From Microbacterium sp. 67-17 (GTDB taxonomy: Bacteria; Actinomycetota; Actinomycetes; Actinomycetales; Microbacteriaceae), in the NCBI RefSeq assembly GCF_001898325.1, contig NZ_MKTR01000013.1, positions 1 to 64,000 of the forward strand: 64,000 bases of DNA, read 5' to 3'. The position numbers and the translations under genes were made by a program. Below, one piece after another: positions 18,123 through 26,845 of the stretch. The number at the start of each line of letters is the position of its first letter. Position 1 is the first letter of the stretch. A model generated the notes under the pieces. It searched no databases and had not been told where the DNA came from. It saw nothing but the letters and a program-made list of their open reading frames with translations.

Positions 18123-18133
18123 CTAGCATGACC
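18123..18133 (+). repeat. att-like repeat, copy 2 (internal junction)
   Basis: TACATCTAGCA, one mismatch from the other copies. It is preceded by GGTATGGAA and followed by TGACCCATT. An ATG-GAA-TAC-ATC-TAG frame here is a broken, stop-containing imitation of the ettA start. Confidence 0.75.
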
Positions 18134-18207
18134 CATTACCTCGGCGAATGGCGCTGAGCGAGACGGTTTGGACTGTTCGGTCGTAGGTGCCGCGGTACGA
18201 TCTGTGC

Positions 18208-19008
18208 GTGGCGAGGCGCAGCGGTCGGTGCATGCTCTGCCTGGAGGACGGCGTCTCCATAACAGATGAGGATGTTCATCCGACTTGGCTACGGACGGTT
18301 TATCGTCGTCATCATACGATCACCCAGCCGCCGAACAAGGTGATACTCCCCGTCTGTGCACGGTGCAATAGCTCTATGGGAGCGACGTTTGAGGATCCTG
18401 CCGCGCCGCTCTGGAAGCAGATCATGTGGGGGCAACCCAGACCGCTTGAGGAGCAGGATCGGGTCGTGTTGATCCGATGGCTGGTGAAGACCGATGCATT
18501 GTACGCACTGGTGCGTTTGCAAGCGCCGAGGACCGGCTACTACCTCCCCTCTGAACGCGCACAGGCGCGACTGCGCGGGCTCGTGCAGACGATGATGGAA
18601 ACGCCAGGAGTGCCGGATGGGGTGTTCGTGCGTATCGGCCTGTCGTCCGCAACTGCGGCGAAGCCTTCGATCCCCCGGCCCTTCCGTCCGACATCGGTGA
18701 GCTACCACATAGCGGACGACTGGATTGATTCAATCAATAGCGTCGGGATGATCGTGACCCATACTGTGGTGCTCGCAGACCGTTCCGGGCGGCTTGATGA
18801 GTATTCGAGTGGACTCGCTGGAGATGATCGATTCACAATCTTGACAGCGTCGGGGACGCCGTGGCCCCCGCGTCGAGGTCTCGAATCAGATGGGGCCAGG
18901 CAAATGATGCTCGCGCACGGTCACGATCCTCGGAATCGAATTGGCGCGGGGTGGCGACTGCTCGTGGGGCCCGAGTCTGGCTGGTTGCGTCCCGAGCCTC
19001 ACGCCTAG
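18208..19008 (+). CDS. HNH-like zinc protein of element 2
   Basis: 266 aa from GTG 18208, which lies 6 nt after TACGAT (18196-18201). GTG 18187 would add seven residues. The N-terminal CMLC (Cys8, Cys11), DEDVHPTWLR (His24) and VCARCNSSMG (Cys50, Cys53, Asn54) follow the CxxC...H(V/I)xPxWL...CxxCN layout of HNH-type nucleases. This is a different branch from the element 1 protein. The remaining ~200 residues are unassigned, with LIRWLVKTDALYAL resembling a helical packing segment. Sole gene of its element. A nuclease or defence function is inferred only. Confidence 0.68.
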   Translation: MARRSGRCMLCLEDGVSITDEDVHPTWLRTVYRRHHTITQPPNKVILPVCARCNSSMGATFEDPAAPLWKQIMWGQPRPLEEQDRVVLIRWLVKTDALYALVRLQAPRTGYYLPSERAQARLRGLVQTMMETPGVPDGVFVRIGLSSATAAKPSIPRPFRPTSVSYHIADDWIDSINSVGMIVTHTVVLADRSGRLDEYSSGLAGDDRFTILTASGTPWPPRRGLESDGARQMMLAHGHDPRNRIGAGWRLLVGPESGWLRPEPHA

Positions 19009-19173
19009 GCGACGCGGCTGTGACGCGGCCGGTAGGCTTGTCTTTGAGGCGCGGAGACCCGGTGGGGTGACGTGTGTCGATCTCCAGAGTGCGCCGCCTT
19101 CTTGGCGCTCGCGCTGACTGATCCGCGAGTTTGACCCACCAGAAATAGCCTGATGAGGAGCGTTTAAACACCA

Positions 19174-20853
19174 GTGGCAGAATACATCTATCAGATGGTC
19201 CGCGCCCGCAAAGCTGTGGGCGAGAAGCTGATCCTCGACGACGTGACGATGGCGTTCCTCCCGGGCGCGAAGATCGGAATGGTCGGCCCGAACGGTGCCG
19301 GCAAGTCGACGATCCTGAAGATCATGGCGGGCCTTGACGCCCCGTCAAACGGAGAGGCGATCCTTACCCCGGGGTTCAGTGTCGGCATCCTGATGCAGGA
19401 GCCGGAGCTCGACGAATCCAAGACCGTTCTCGAGAACATCCAAGACGGGATCGCGGTCAAGGCCAAGCTGGATCGGTTCAACGAGATCTCGGGCCTGATG
19501 AGCGACCCTGACGCTGACTTCGACAGCTTGCTGGCCGAGATGGGCACGCTGCAAGAAGAGATCGACGCGGCAGACGCGTGGGACCTCGATTCCCAACTCG
19601 ACCAGGCCATGAATGCGCTGCGCACGCCCCCGGGGGACGCGCAGATTTCGCTCCTTTCGGGTGGCGAGAAGCGCCGCGTCGCCCTCACGAAGCTCCTGCT
19701 GCAAAAGCCCGACCTGCTCCTCCTGGACGAGCCGACGAACCACCTCGACGCCGAGAGCGTGCTCTGGCTCGAGCAGCACCTGCAGAAGTACGCAGGTGCT
19801 GTGATCGCCATCACCCACGACCGGTACTTCCTCGACAATGTCGCTGAGTGGATCGCGGAGGTCGATCGCGGCCGACTGATCGGCTACGAAGGCAACTACT
19901 CGACCTACCTCGAGAAGAAGGCCGAGCGGCTGGATGTCCAGGGCAAGAAAGACGCGAAGCTTGCCAAGCGGCTGAAGGAGGAACTCGACTGGGTTCGCTC
20001 GAACGCGAAGGGTCGTCAGGCCAAGTCGAAGGCTCGTCTGGCTCGATACGAAGAGATGGCCGCCGAGGCCGAGCGCACGCGCAAGCTCGACTTCGAGGAG
20101 ATCCAGATTCCGCCGGGGCCGCGCCTGGGAAGCGTCGTGATCGAAGCCAAGAAGCTCCAGAAGGGGTTCGACGGTCGTTCCCTCATCGATGGACTGAGCT
20201 TCAGCCTTCCTCCCAACGGCATCGTCGGTGTCATCGGCCCCAACGGTGTGGGTAAGACGACGCTGTTCAAGACCATTGTCGGCCTTGAGCCGCTCGATGG
20301 CGGCGACTTGAAGATCGGCGAGACGGTCAAGATCAGCTACGTCGACCAGTCCCGCTCGAACATTGATCCCACAAAGACGCTGTGGGAGGTCGTGTCCGAC
20401 GGGCTGGATATCATCACGGTCGGTAAGACGGAGATTCCCTCGCGTGCCTACGTGTCGAAGTTCGGCTTCAAGGGACCTGACCAGCAGAAGAAGGCAGGCG
20501 TCCTCTCTGGTGGTGAGCGGAACCGCCTCAACCTGGCACTCACCCTCAAGGAGGGCGGCAACCTCCTGCTGCTCGACGAGCCGACGAACGACCTTGATGT
20601 CGAAACTCTTCAGTCTCTGGAGAACGCCCTGCTCGAGTTCCCGGGTTGCGCCGTGGTCATCACCCACGACCGGTGGTTCCTCGACCGCATCGCGACTCAC
20701 ATCCTTGCCTACGAAGGTACCGACGAGAAGCCGGATGCCTGGTACTGGTTCGAGGGCAACTTCGAGGCCTACGAGAAGAACAAGCTCGAGCGACTCGGGC
20801 CGGATGCGCTCAACCGCGCGAGCTCCACGTACCGCAAACTCACACGCGACTGA
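19174..20853 (+). CDS. ettA: Energy-dependent translational throttle protein EttA (ABC-F)
   Basis: 559 aa ribosome-associated ABC-F ATPase. It binds the E site and adjusts initiation according to the ATP/ADP ratio. ABC1 has GPNGAGKST, an arm insertion and LSGGEKRRVAL. A charged linker (about residues 240-310) precedes ABC2 with GPNGVGKTT and LSGGERNRLNLAL. GTG 19174 must be the start because TAA lies three codons upstream in frame. The best ribosome binding site, GATGAGGAG (19152-19160), is 13 nt away, which is unusually far. The first codons and the leader come from the inserted element rather than the original locus. Confidence 0.93.
   Translation: MAEYIYQMVRARKAVGEKLILDDVTMAFLPGAKIGMVGPNGAGKSTILKIMAGLDAPSNGEAILTPGFSVGILMQEPELDESKTVLENIQDGIAVKAKLDRFNEISGLMSDPDADFDSLLAEMGTLQEEIDAADAWDLDSQLDQAMNALRTPPGDAQISLLSGGEKRRVALTKLLLQKPDLLLLDEPTNHLDAESVLWLEQHLQKYAGAVIAITHDRYFLDNVAEWIAEVDRGRLIGYEGNYSTYLEKKAERLDVQGKKDAKLAKRLKEELDWVRSNAKGRQAKSKARLARYEEMAAEAERTRKLDFEEIQIPPGPRLGSVVIEAKKLQKGFDGRSLIDGLSFSLPPNGIVGVIGPNGVGKTTLFKTIVGLEPLDGGDLKIGETVKISYVDQSRSNIDPTKTLWEVVSDGLDIITVGKTEIPSRAYVSKFGFKGPDQQKKAGVLSGGERNRLNLALTLKEGGNLLLLDEPTNDLDVETLQSLENALLEFPGCAVVITHDRWFLDRIATHILAYEGTDEKPDAWYWFEGNFEAYEKNKLERLGPDALNRASSTYRKLTRD
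19183..19193 (+). repeat. att-like repeat, copy 3 (inside ettA codons 4-7)
   Basis: TACATCTATCA, identical to copy 1, at the right junction of the insertion. The coding sequence upstream (GTGGCAGAA) differs at wobble positions from the stranded ATGGCTGAG while encoding the same MAE. Confidence 0.75.
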
Positions 20854-20860
20854 CCCGGAA

Positions 20861-21373
20861 ATGAGCGAGACCGAAGCAGGTGTGCCCGGCGGGGCTCGGC
20901 TGCACCTACCGATCCACCTGCGGTGGGGCGACCTCGACGCATTCAATCACGTCAACAACACCTCGATGCTCAAGCTCCTCGAAGAGGCGCGGGTTCGCGC
21001 GTTCTGGCGGCCCGGCGCCGGCGAGAGTGCACCGCCAACGGCCGTCATGGACTCGAGTCTGCACGCCGGCGTCCTGACGCTCATTGCTCGCCAGGAGATC
21101 GAGTACCTGCTCCCTGTTCCCTACCAGCGGCATCCGTTGGACGTCCAGCTCTGGTTCGGCAGGCTCGGCGGTTCCAGCATCGACGTGTGCTACGAGGTCT
21201 GCAGCCCCCTGGAGACCGCCGGCGCGGACGGCCAGCAGATCTACGCGCGTGCAACGACGGTTGTTGTGAAGGTGGATGCCGAAACCGGTAGGCCGGTCCG
21301 TCTGAGCGAGGTCGAACGGGAAGCCTGGGCACCCTACGTCGGTGAACCATTGCGATACGGACACCGCCGCTGA
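20861..21373 (+). CDS. 4-hydroxybenzoyl-CoA-type (hotdog) thioesterase
   Basis: 170 aa single-hotdog acyl-CoA thioesterase. LRWGDLDAFNHVNNTSMLKLLEEARV carries the conserved Asp of the 4HBT family, and VMDSSLHAGVLTLIARQEIEYLLPVPY forms the sheet. It begins 7 bases after ettA and is probably co-transcribed with it. It converges on another thioesterase gene of a different type (tesB-like). The acyl-CoA preference cannot be told. Confidence 0.82.
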   Translation: MSETEAGVPGGARLHLPIHLRWGDLDAFNHVNNTSMLKLLEEARVRAFWRPGAGESAPPTAVMDSSLHAGVLTLIARQEIEYLLPVPYQRHPLDVQLWFGRLGGSSIDVCYEVCSPLETAGADGQQIYARATTVVVKVDAETGRPVRLSEVEREAWAPYVGEPLRYGHRR

Positions 21374-21400
21374 GCGGGCTCAGACCAGACGCTAAGCAGG

Positions 21401-22312
21401 TCAGTCGCGGTCGTGCGGCAGGCGGATCGTGATCTCCTGCGCGACGCTCGCCACCAGTATTCCTTCCGAGGAATAGATTCTGCCGGTAGCGAGACCCCGG
21501 CCTCCACGGGCACTGGGTGATTCCTGAACGTAGAGCAACCACTCGTCGACCCGCGCGAACCGGTGCCACCACATGGCGTGGTCGAGGCTCGCAACCTTGA
21601 GTCCCGGGGTTGACCAGGCGACGCCGTGAGCGCGCAGCACCGACTCCTGGATCGTCATGTCGCTCAGGTAAGCGAGCGCGGCGCGATGCAGGTCGGGGTC
21701 GTCGGGCAGCGATCGGCGCGTACGAAGCCACACCGCCTGGTGAGGGACGTGCTCGCCTTCCACGTGAAGATAGATGGGGCCGGGAACATGGCGCACATCG
21801 AGCGGCCGGTCGGTGAACATGCGCTTGCTCATGGGATGCAGACCGACCAGGTGATCCTCGAGGTCGGGGAGCTCGTCCGCGTGAGGGATGCCGCTCGGCA
21901 TCGGCTCCGCGTGTTCCACGCCAGGGCCCTCATCCTGGAATGAGGCGATCATCGAGAAGATCGGCACGCCATCCTGGTACGCCTGCGTTCGGCGGGTCGA
22001 GAATGATCGCCCGTCGTGGATCCGATCCACCGCGAAAGTGATTCCCGCAGAGGAGTCTCCCGGTCGCAGGAAGTACCCGTGCATCGAGTGGACGGTTCGT
22101 CCGGGCGGCAGCGTGTGCGATGCCGCCACGATGGACTGGGACAGCACCTGGCCGCCGTACACACGTCCGAGCGGCATCGACTGGGAGACGCCGGTGAAGA
22201 TGTCCTCCGTCGTCCGGGCACCGCTGAAGGAAAGCGTGAGAACGGCAAGGAGCGAAGCTACCGGATCGGCTTCGACGATCTCCCTGGGGGTGTTCGTGGC
22301 GCCGTCGGTCAT
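21401..22312 (-). CDS. tesB: Acyl-CoA thioesterase II (TesB family)
   Basis: 303 aa double-hotdog enzyme hydrolysing medium and long acyl-CoAs. Family motifs include RVYGGQVLSQSIVAAS, VHSMHGYFLRPGD, DGRSFSTRRTQAYQDG, AYLSDMTIQESVL and SLDHAMWWHRF, with GRGLATGRIYSSEGILVASVAQE near the end. ATG 22312 was chosen because GGGAGAACC lies just upstream and the 47 extra residues of the longer frame look unrelated. Divergent from the hypothetical gene at 22381. Confidence 0.9.
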   Translation of the reverse strand: MTDGATNTPREIVEADPVASLLAVLTLSFSGARTTEDIFTGVSQSMPLGRVYGGQVLSQSIVAASHTLPPGRTVHSMHGYFLRPGDSSAGITFAVDRIHDGRSFSTRRTQAYQDGVPIFSMIASFQDEGPGVEHAEPMPSGIPHADELPDLEDHLVGLHPMSKRMFTDRPLDVRHVPGPIYLHVEGEHVPHQAVWLRTRRSLPDDPDLHRAALAYLSDMTIQESVLRAHGVAWSTPGLKVASLDHAMWWHRFARVDEWLLYVQESPSARGGRGLATGRIYSSEGILVASVAQEITIRLPHDRD

Positions 22313-22380
22313 CGGTTCTCCCGGAGCTTGCTGGTATCGCCGCGGCCGCGGCAGCTGTTCCGCTTGGTAGTTTAGGTCGG

Positions 22381-23046
22381 ATGTCGACGCCCCTGAATCT
22401 CGCCGACGCCGAGACCGCTGTGGACGCCCAGACCTTCGCCTCGCGAGCTGCACGTGTCGGAGACGGCGCCGTCCGCCTCCGAGCCGCCGATGGCATCCTC
22501 GTCATGACCTGCGCCCCGATCGCGCCGCGCGGGATCCTGGACACGGCGCCGACGATCCTCGGCGTCCGAGTCCTTTCCGTTGACCCGGAGCTCGCGTGCG
22601 ATCTGGTGGTCGATGGCGCCTCTCTGCGGGCGCAGGGCGTGACACTTGAGTTGCCCGACGCCGGCATGCGCGCGGCCTGGGCCGGCATTTCCCCTCCCGT
22701 TTCGGGCTGGACGCTCGGCGGCGAGATCTCATCGACAGACCTCGCAGCGGCTGCCCACCGCGGCATGGAGGAGGTCGCGACATCGGTCCCCACGAATGCG
22801 GGTGAGGATGTGGTGCGTCAGATCCGTGCAGCGGTGTGGGGAGCGCCGGATGCAGGCCTCGGCGGACTACCGCGCGGCGTCGGATTCGTCGCCCAGGTGC
22901 TTGGCTTTCTCGGGCCAGACGCCGAGAGTGTGCCGATGCGCGAAACCGGTGCATGGGTGCGGTTGTCTCTTCGCCGCGGGCACGTTCTGGTGCGCAGATC
23001 CGGGATGAACCCGCGCGGGCCGCGGGCCGGGGGCATCCTCGGCTGA
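22381..23046 (+). CDS. Conserved hypothetical protein
   Basis: 221 aa, no signal peptide or membrane segment. The middle (ILGVRVLSVDPELACDLVVDGASL) looks like a beta sheet, and GMEEVATSVPTNAGEDVVRQIRAAVW like a helix. The C-terminal GAWVRLSLRRGHVLVRRSGMNPRG is basic. ATG 22381 follows TAGTTT by 7 nt, so it is probably leaderless. I do not recognise a named domain. The pattern resembles conserved actinobacterial hypotheticals. Confidence 0.6.
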   Translation: MSTPLNLADAETAVDAQTFASRAARVGDGAVRLRAADGILVMTCAPIAPRGILDTAPTILGVRVLSVDPELACDLVVDGASLRAQGVTLELPDAGMRAAWAGISPPVSGWTLGGEISSTDLAAAAHRGMEEVATSVPTNAGEDVVRQIRAAVWGAPDAGLGGLPRGVGFVAQVLGFLGPDAESVPMRETGAWVRLSLRRGHVLVRRSGMNPRGPRAGGILG

Positions 23047-23066
23047 GGGCCGGCCGAAACATATGC

Positions 23067-23096
23067 TTGACCGCGAATTCGCCGTGCCCCTACGGT
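23067..23096 (+). promoter_or_regulatory. Promoter of the APC permease gene
   Basis: TTGACC (23067-23072), 18-bp spacer, TACGGT (23091-23096). The -10 ends 6 nt before ATG 23103, predicting a leaderless message. Confidence 0.65.
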
Positions 23097-23102
23097 GACG
23101 GA

Positions 23103-24668
23103 ATGGCGACTGCACCGATTACCTTCACGGCACCCGAGGGCAAGGGGTTGGCAGCCGGCACGCTGGGCTTGTGGGGATCGACCGTCATCGGGTTGGCATC
23201 GACGGCGCCGGTGTACTCGCTGGTTGCAACGCTCGGGTTCATCGTCATCGCGGTGGGTGCGCAGGCGCCGATCATCTTCGTCCTGGCGTTCGTGCCGATG
23301 CTCTTCATCGCCTACGCGTACCGGGAACTCAACCGCGAGATTCCCGACTGCGGGACCACGTTCACCTGGGGAACAAAAGCCTTCGGCCCGTGGGTGGGAT
23401 GGATGGGCGGCTGGGGAGTCGCCGTGGCCGGGATGGTCGTGCTGGCAAACCTCGCCCAGATCAGCGGTATCTACCTCTGGGCGCTTGTCGACGGCATCGT
23501 CGGAAGCCCCCAGGACGCTCTCCTTGCCGACAATGCGCTGCTGGTCACCGCGACGGGCGTCGTCTTCATCGTCGCGATGACGTGGGTCAGCTGGCGCGGT
23601 GTCGAGATCGGCGAGAGGGTGCAGAACATCCTGCTCGGCCTGCAGTATCTCGCACTCGCGATCTTCATCGTCGCGGCCCTCTGGCACTTCTTCTCAGGCA
23701 GCGCACCCGATCCGACTCCGTTCGAGTGGTCCTGGCTGAACCCGTTCGCGATCGGCGACTGGAGCGGCTTCGTGCAGGCAATCCTGCTCGCCCTGTTCAT
23801 CTACTGGGGCTGGGACACGACGCTGGCGCTCAATGAAGAGACGAAGGATCCCCGGCGAATCCCCGGACGCGCCGCACTGCTCACGACCGTCATCCTGCTG
23901 TTCACCTACGTTGCGGTGACGATCGCGGCGATGATGTATGCCGGGCTCGGCGATGGACCGACGGGCCTCGGCAACGAAGCCAACGCCGACGACTTCTTCA
24001 TCGCCATCAAAGACGGCCTTCTCGGCCCGCTCGGCTGGGTGCTGGTCGTCGCAGTCATGGTCTCGGCGATCTCGTCGACGCAGACGACCATCCTCCCGAC
24101 CGCTCGCGGCACTCTCGCGATGGCGGCCTACCGCGCGCTCCCCAAGAGGTTCGCGACAGTGCATCCGCGCTTTCGGACGCCGTCGTTTTCGACCCTGGTC
24201 ATGGGGATCGTCGCCGTTGTCTACTACGTCGGGATGACGCTCATCAGCGACAACATCCTGCAGGACTCGATCCTCTCGCTCGGGCTCGCTATCGCGTTCT
24301 ACTACGGGATCACGGGCTACGCCTGTGTCTGGTACTTCCGTCGGGAGCTGTTCACCTCACGGCGGAACTTCTTCTACAAGTTCCTGTTCCCGTTGCTCGG
24401 TGCGCTGATGCTGACCTACGCATTCGTCCAGTCGGCCATCGACATGTACGACGTCGATTACGGCTATACGGTGCTCTTCGGTGTCGGCGGCACGTTCGTT
24501 CTCGGCGTCGGCGCACTCGCGTTCGGCGTATTGCTGATGTTCCTGTGGTTCCTCTTCCCGCGCGCGAAGTCGTTCTTCCGCGGCGAGAGCCTCAACCGCG
24601 ACACGCCGGTCATGGTCCGCGACGAACCGTCAGCGTACGGTCGCTCGGTTGACGGCGGACTGACCTGA
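23103..24668 (+). CDS. APC-superfamily amino acid permease
   Basis: 521 aa with about 12 hydrophobic segments. The first carries the GLWGSTVIGLASTAPVYSL helix break typical of APC transporters. The second, VAVGAQAPIIFVLAFVPMLFIAYAYRELNREIPDCGTTFTW, includes the family's conserved TM3-like region. WGWDTTLALNEETKDPRRIPGRAAL marks the cytoplasmic loop. It probably imports an amino acid or related amine by H+ symport. The substrate is not predictable. ATG 23103 is chosen by promoter position. The C-terminal tail is hydrophilic. Confidence 0.85.
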   Translation: MATAPITFTAPEGKGLAAGTLGLWGSTVIGLASTAPVYSLVATLGFIVIAVGAQAPIIFVLAFVPMLFIAYAYRELNREIPDCGTTFTWGTKAFGPWVGWMGGWGVAVAGMVVLANLAQISGIYLWALVDGIVGSPQDALLADNALLVTATGVVFIVAMTWVSWRGVEIGERVQNILLGLQYLALAIFIVAALWHFFSGSAPDPTPFEWSWLNPFAIGDWSGFVQAILLALFIYWGWDTTLALNEETKDPRRIPGRAALLTTVILLFTYVAVTIAAMMYAGLGDGPTGLGNEANADDFFIAIKDGLLGPLGWVLVVAVMVSAISSTQTTILPTARGTLAMAAYRALPKRFATVHPRFRTPSFSTLVMGIVAVVYYVGMTLISDNILQDSILSLGLAIAFYYGITGYACVWYFRRELFTSRRNFFYKFLFPLLGALMLTYAFVQSAIDMYDVDYGYTVLFGVGGTFVLGVGALAFGVLLMFLWFLFPRAKSFFRGESLNRDTPVMVRDEPSAYGRSVDGGLT

Positions 24669-24690
24669 TCCGCGCCGTTCGGACGCCCGA

Positions 24691-26358
24691 TCAGAGCGTC
24701 GCGACGGCTCCTCGCCCGGCTGCCCGACCGGAGAACAGGCATCCTCCGACGAAGGTCCCTTCGAGCGCGCGATAACCGTGCACGCCTCCGCCGCCGAACC
24801 CGCTGGCCTCGCCTGCGGCGAACAAGCCCGCGATCGGCTCGCCGCTGGGTCCGAGAACCCGCCCGGAGAGGTCGGTCTCGATGCCGCCGAGCGACTTGCG
24901 CGTCAACACGTGCAGCTTGACAGCGATCAGAGGTCCTGCAGCGGGGTCGGTGATGCGATGCGGGGCAGCCGTGCGGACGAGCCTGTCACCGCGGTAGGCG
25001 CGAGCCGAGCGCAGCATCGCGACCTGTGCGTCTTTCGTGAAGTCGTTGCCCATCTCACGGTCACGAGCTTCGACCTCGAAGCGGACGCGGTCGGCATCCA
25101 GAGCCTCGCCGCCGGGGAGCGCCCGCATGCCGTCGATGAGGCTGTCGAGGTCGTCTCGGATGACGAAGTCGGCGCCATGGTCGAGAAAGGCTTGGACGGG
25201 ACCGGCAGCGCCCTTCCCGAGCCGCGAACGCAGCAGCAGTCGCACATCCTTGCCGGTGAGGTCAGGGTTCTGTTCGCTGCCCGAGAGCGTGAACTCCTTC
25301 TCGACGATCCGCTGCGACAGCACGAACCAGGAATGGTCGTGGCCCGTCGCACGAAGGTGCGCGAGAGTGCCGAGCGTGTCGAAGCCGGGGAACAGCGGAA
25401 CGGGGAGGCGCGCGCCGGTGGCATCGAGCCAGATCGAGGACGGACCGGGCAGGATCCGGATGCCGTGCAGCGGCCAGATCGGATCCCAGTTCTGGATGCC
25501 CTCGACGTAGTGCCACATGCGGTCGCGGTTGATGAGGTTTGCGCCGGCTGCCTCGGTGACGTCGAGCATAGAGCCGTCGACGTATGCGGGAACTCCCGTG
25601 ACCATGTCGGTGGGGGCCGTTCCCAGTCGCTCGGGCCACCACTTGCGCACCAGGTTGTGGTTGCCGCCGATTCCTCCGGATGCGACGACCGTCGCGCCAG
25701 CCTCGATCTCGAAGCTACCGATCACATCCCGTGACGTTGCCACGCCACGGGCGGCGCTGGAGGGCGCGAGAACATCGCCGGCAGCGCCCGTCACGGCACC
25801 GTCTCGCACCGTGAGTGAGGTCACGCGGTGGCGAGCGAGCACTGTCAGCATCCCGGCACGCTCGGCATCATCGAGTGCGGCCTGGAAGGGTGCGACAAGC
25901 CCGGGGCCGGTTCCCCACGTGATGTGGAAGCGGGGCACGGAGTTGCCGGGCCCTCCGGCGGTGTACCCGCCGCGTTCTGCCCACCCGACGACAGGGAAGA
26001 AGCCCACGCCGCGCTCGCGGAGCCAACTGCGCTTCTCACCCGCGGCGAACTCGAGGTAGGCCTCGGCCCAGCGGCGGGGCCAGGCATCCTCGGGGCGGTC
26101 GAACCCCGCCGTGCCGAACCAGTCCTGTCGTGCCAGTTCGAGGCTGTCGCGGATTCCCATTCGCCGCTGCTCGGGCGAATCGACGAAGAACAGTCCACCA
26201 AACGACCACCACGCCTGTCCGCCGAGGTTCGTGCGCGGCTCCTGGTCGAGGACTGTGACGCGCTTGCCGGCCGCGGCTGCCTCCGCGGCGGCGACAAGGC
26301 CAGCCAAGCCCCATCCGATCACGAGGACGTCGGTGCGGTGAACGGATGCTTCGGTCAT
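24691..26358 (-). CDS. FAD-binding dehydrogenase (KstD-like flavoprotein)
   Basis: 555 aa. An N-terminal Rossmann motif VLVIGWGLAGLVAA and the following KRVTVLDQE bind FAD. GGQAWWSFGGLFFVDSPEQRR, TVVASGGIGGNHNLVRKWWPERLG and the C-terminal GLFAAGEASGFGGGGVHGYRALEG are typical of the FAD_binding_2 dehydrogenase group close to 3-ketosteroid dehydrogenases and fumarate-reductase flavoproteins. The substrate is unknown, since no steroid genes are nearby. AGGGAG precedes ATG 26358. Convergent with the permease gene. Confidence 0.82.
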   Translation of the reverse strand: MTEASVHRTDVLVIGWGLAGLVAAAEAAAAGKRVTVLDQEPRTNLGGQAWWSFGGLFFVDSPEQRRMGIRDSLELARQDWFGTAGFDRPEDAWPRRWAEAYLEFAAGEKRSWLRERGVGFFPVVGWAERGGYTAGGPGNSVPRFHITWGTGPGLVAPFQAALDDAERAGMLTVLARHRVTSLTVRDGAVTGAAGDVLAPSSAARGVATSRDVIGSFEIEAGATVVASGGIGGNHNLVRKWWPERLGTAPTDMVTGVPAYVDGSMLDVTEAAGANLINRDRMWHYVEGIQNWDPIWPLHGIRILPGPSSIWLDATGARLPVPLFPGFDTLGTLAHLRATGHDHSWFVLSQRIVEKEFTLSGSEQNPDLTGKDVRLLLRSRLGKGAAGPVQAFLDHGADFVIRDDLDSLIDGMRALPGGEALDADRVRFEVEARDREMGNDFTKDAQVAMLRSARAYRGDRLVRTAAPHRITDPAAGPLIAVKLHVLTRKSLGGIETDLSGRVLGPSGEPIAGLFAAGEASGFGGGGVHGYRALEGTFVGGCLFSGRAAGRGAVATL

Positions 26359-26395
26359 GCGACTCCCTTGTCGTGTACGTCTGTGGTCGTGCGCG

Positions 26396-26845
26396 TCAGT
26401 TCTCGGACGTCAGCGGGATATCTGTGCGAGCGCCCGCCCCCGGCCCGATCTCGGTTCGCTCGAACGTGTTCACCATGGCATGCGCGGCCCGACTGAGGTA
26501 GTCCCAGAGGAGTTCTTCGTGCAGGGGCGACAATCCGACCTCGTCGACGGCAGCGCGCATGTGTGCGAGCCATCTGTCGCGCGCGTCGGGATTGACGTGA
26601 AACGGCGCGTGCCGCATTCGCAGGCGGGGGTGACCGCGCTGCTGACTGTAGGTCGTCGGTCCGCCCCAGTATTGCTCGAGGAACATCAGCAGACGCTCCT
26701 TCGCCGGCCCGAGATCCTCTTCGGGGTACATGGGGCGCAACACGGGGTCCTCCGCGACCCCGCGGTAGAAGCCGTCGACGATACGCGCGAACGTCTCGTG
26801 TCCGCCCACCGCCTCGTAGAACGACTGCTGCTCGGGCGTGCTCAC
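26396..26845 (-). CDS. glbO: Group II truncated haemoglobin (trHbO)
   Basis: 149 aa. The E-helix to F-helix stretch [24 protein letters not shown] contains the group II markers WGG and [14 protein letters not shown], whose last His is the proximal haem ligand. The distal region around [20 protein letters not shown] fits the family. A short C-terminal extension ([16 protein letters not shown]) is extra. Likely roles are oxygen or NO chemistry. The gene is translationally coupled to the upstream mscS gene (ATGA overlap 26842-26845). Confidence 0.92.
   Translation of the reverse strand: MSTPEQQSFYEAVGGHETFARIVDGFYRGVAEDPVLRPMYPEEDLGPAKERLLMFLEQYWGGPTTYSQQRGHPRLRMRHAPFHVNPDARDRWLAHMRAAVDEVGLSPLHEELLWDYLSRAAHAMVNTFERTEIGPGAGARTDIPLTSEN

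Larger units (their letters stand above)
18123..19182. mobile_element. Single-gene element 2 inserted at the ettA 5' end
   Basis: About 1.06 kb between the second and third repeats. It carries one HNH-like gene on the plus strand, followed by 165 noncoding bases that end in the new translational start of ettA. Left and right ends match those of element 1, which argues for two successive insertions by the same machinery. No recombinase gene is present, so mobility in trans is inferred. Confidence 0.6.

Noticed and set aside
17638..18129. 163-codon minus-strand frame upstream of the element 1 HNH gene
   Set aside because: It overlaps the HNH gene by over 200 bases in another frame, has no ribosome binding site or -10 box at its start, and shows no recognisable fold.
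16931..19193. CRISPR-like reading of the three short repeats
   Set aside because: There are only three copies, spaced more than 1 kb apart with genes between them, so they are insertion junctions rather than an array.
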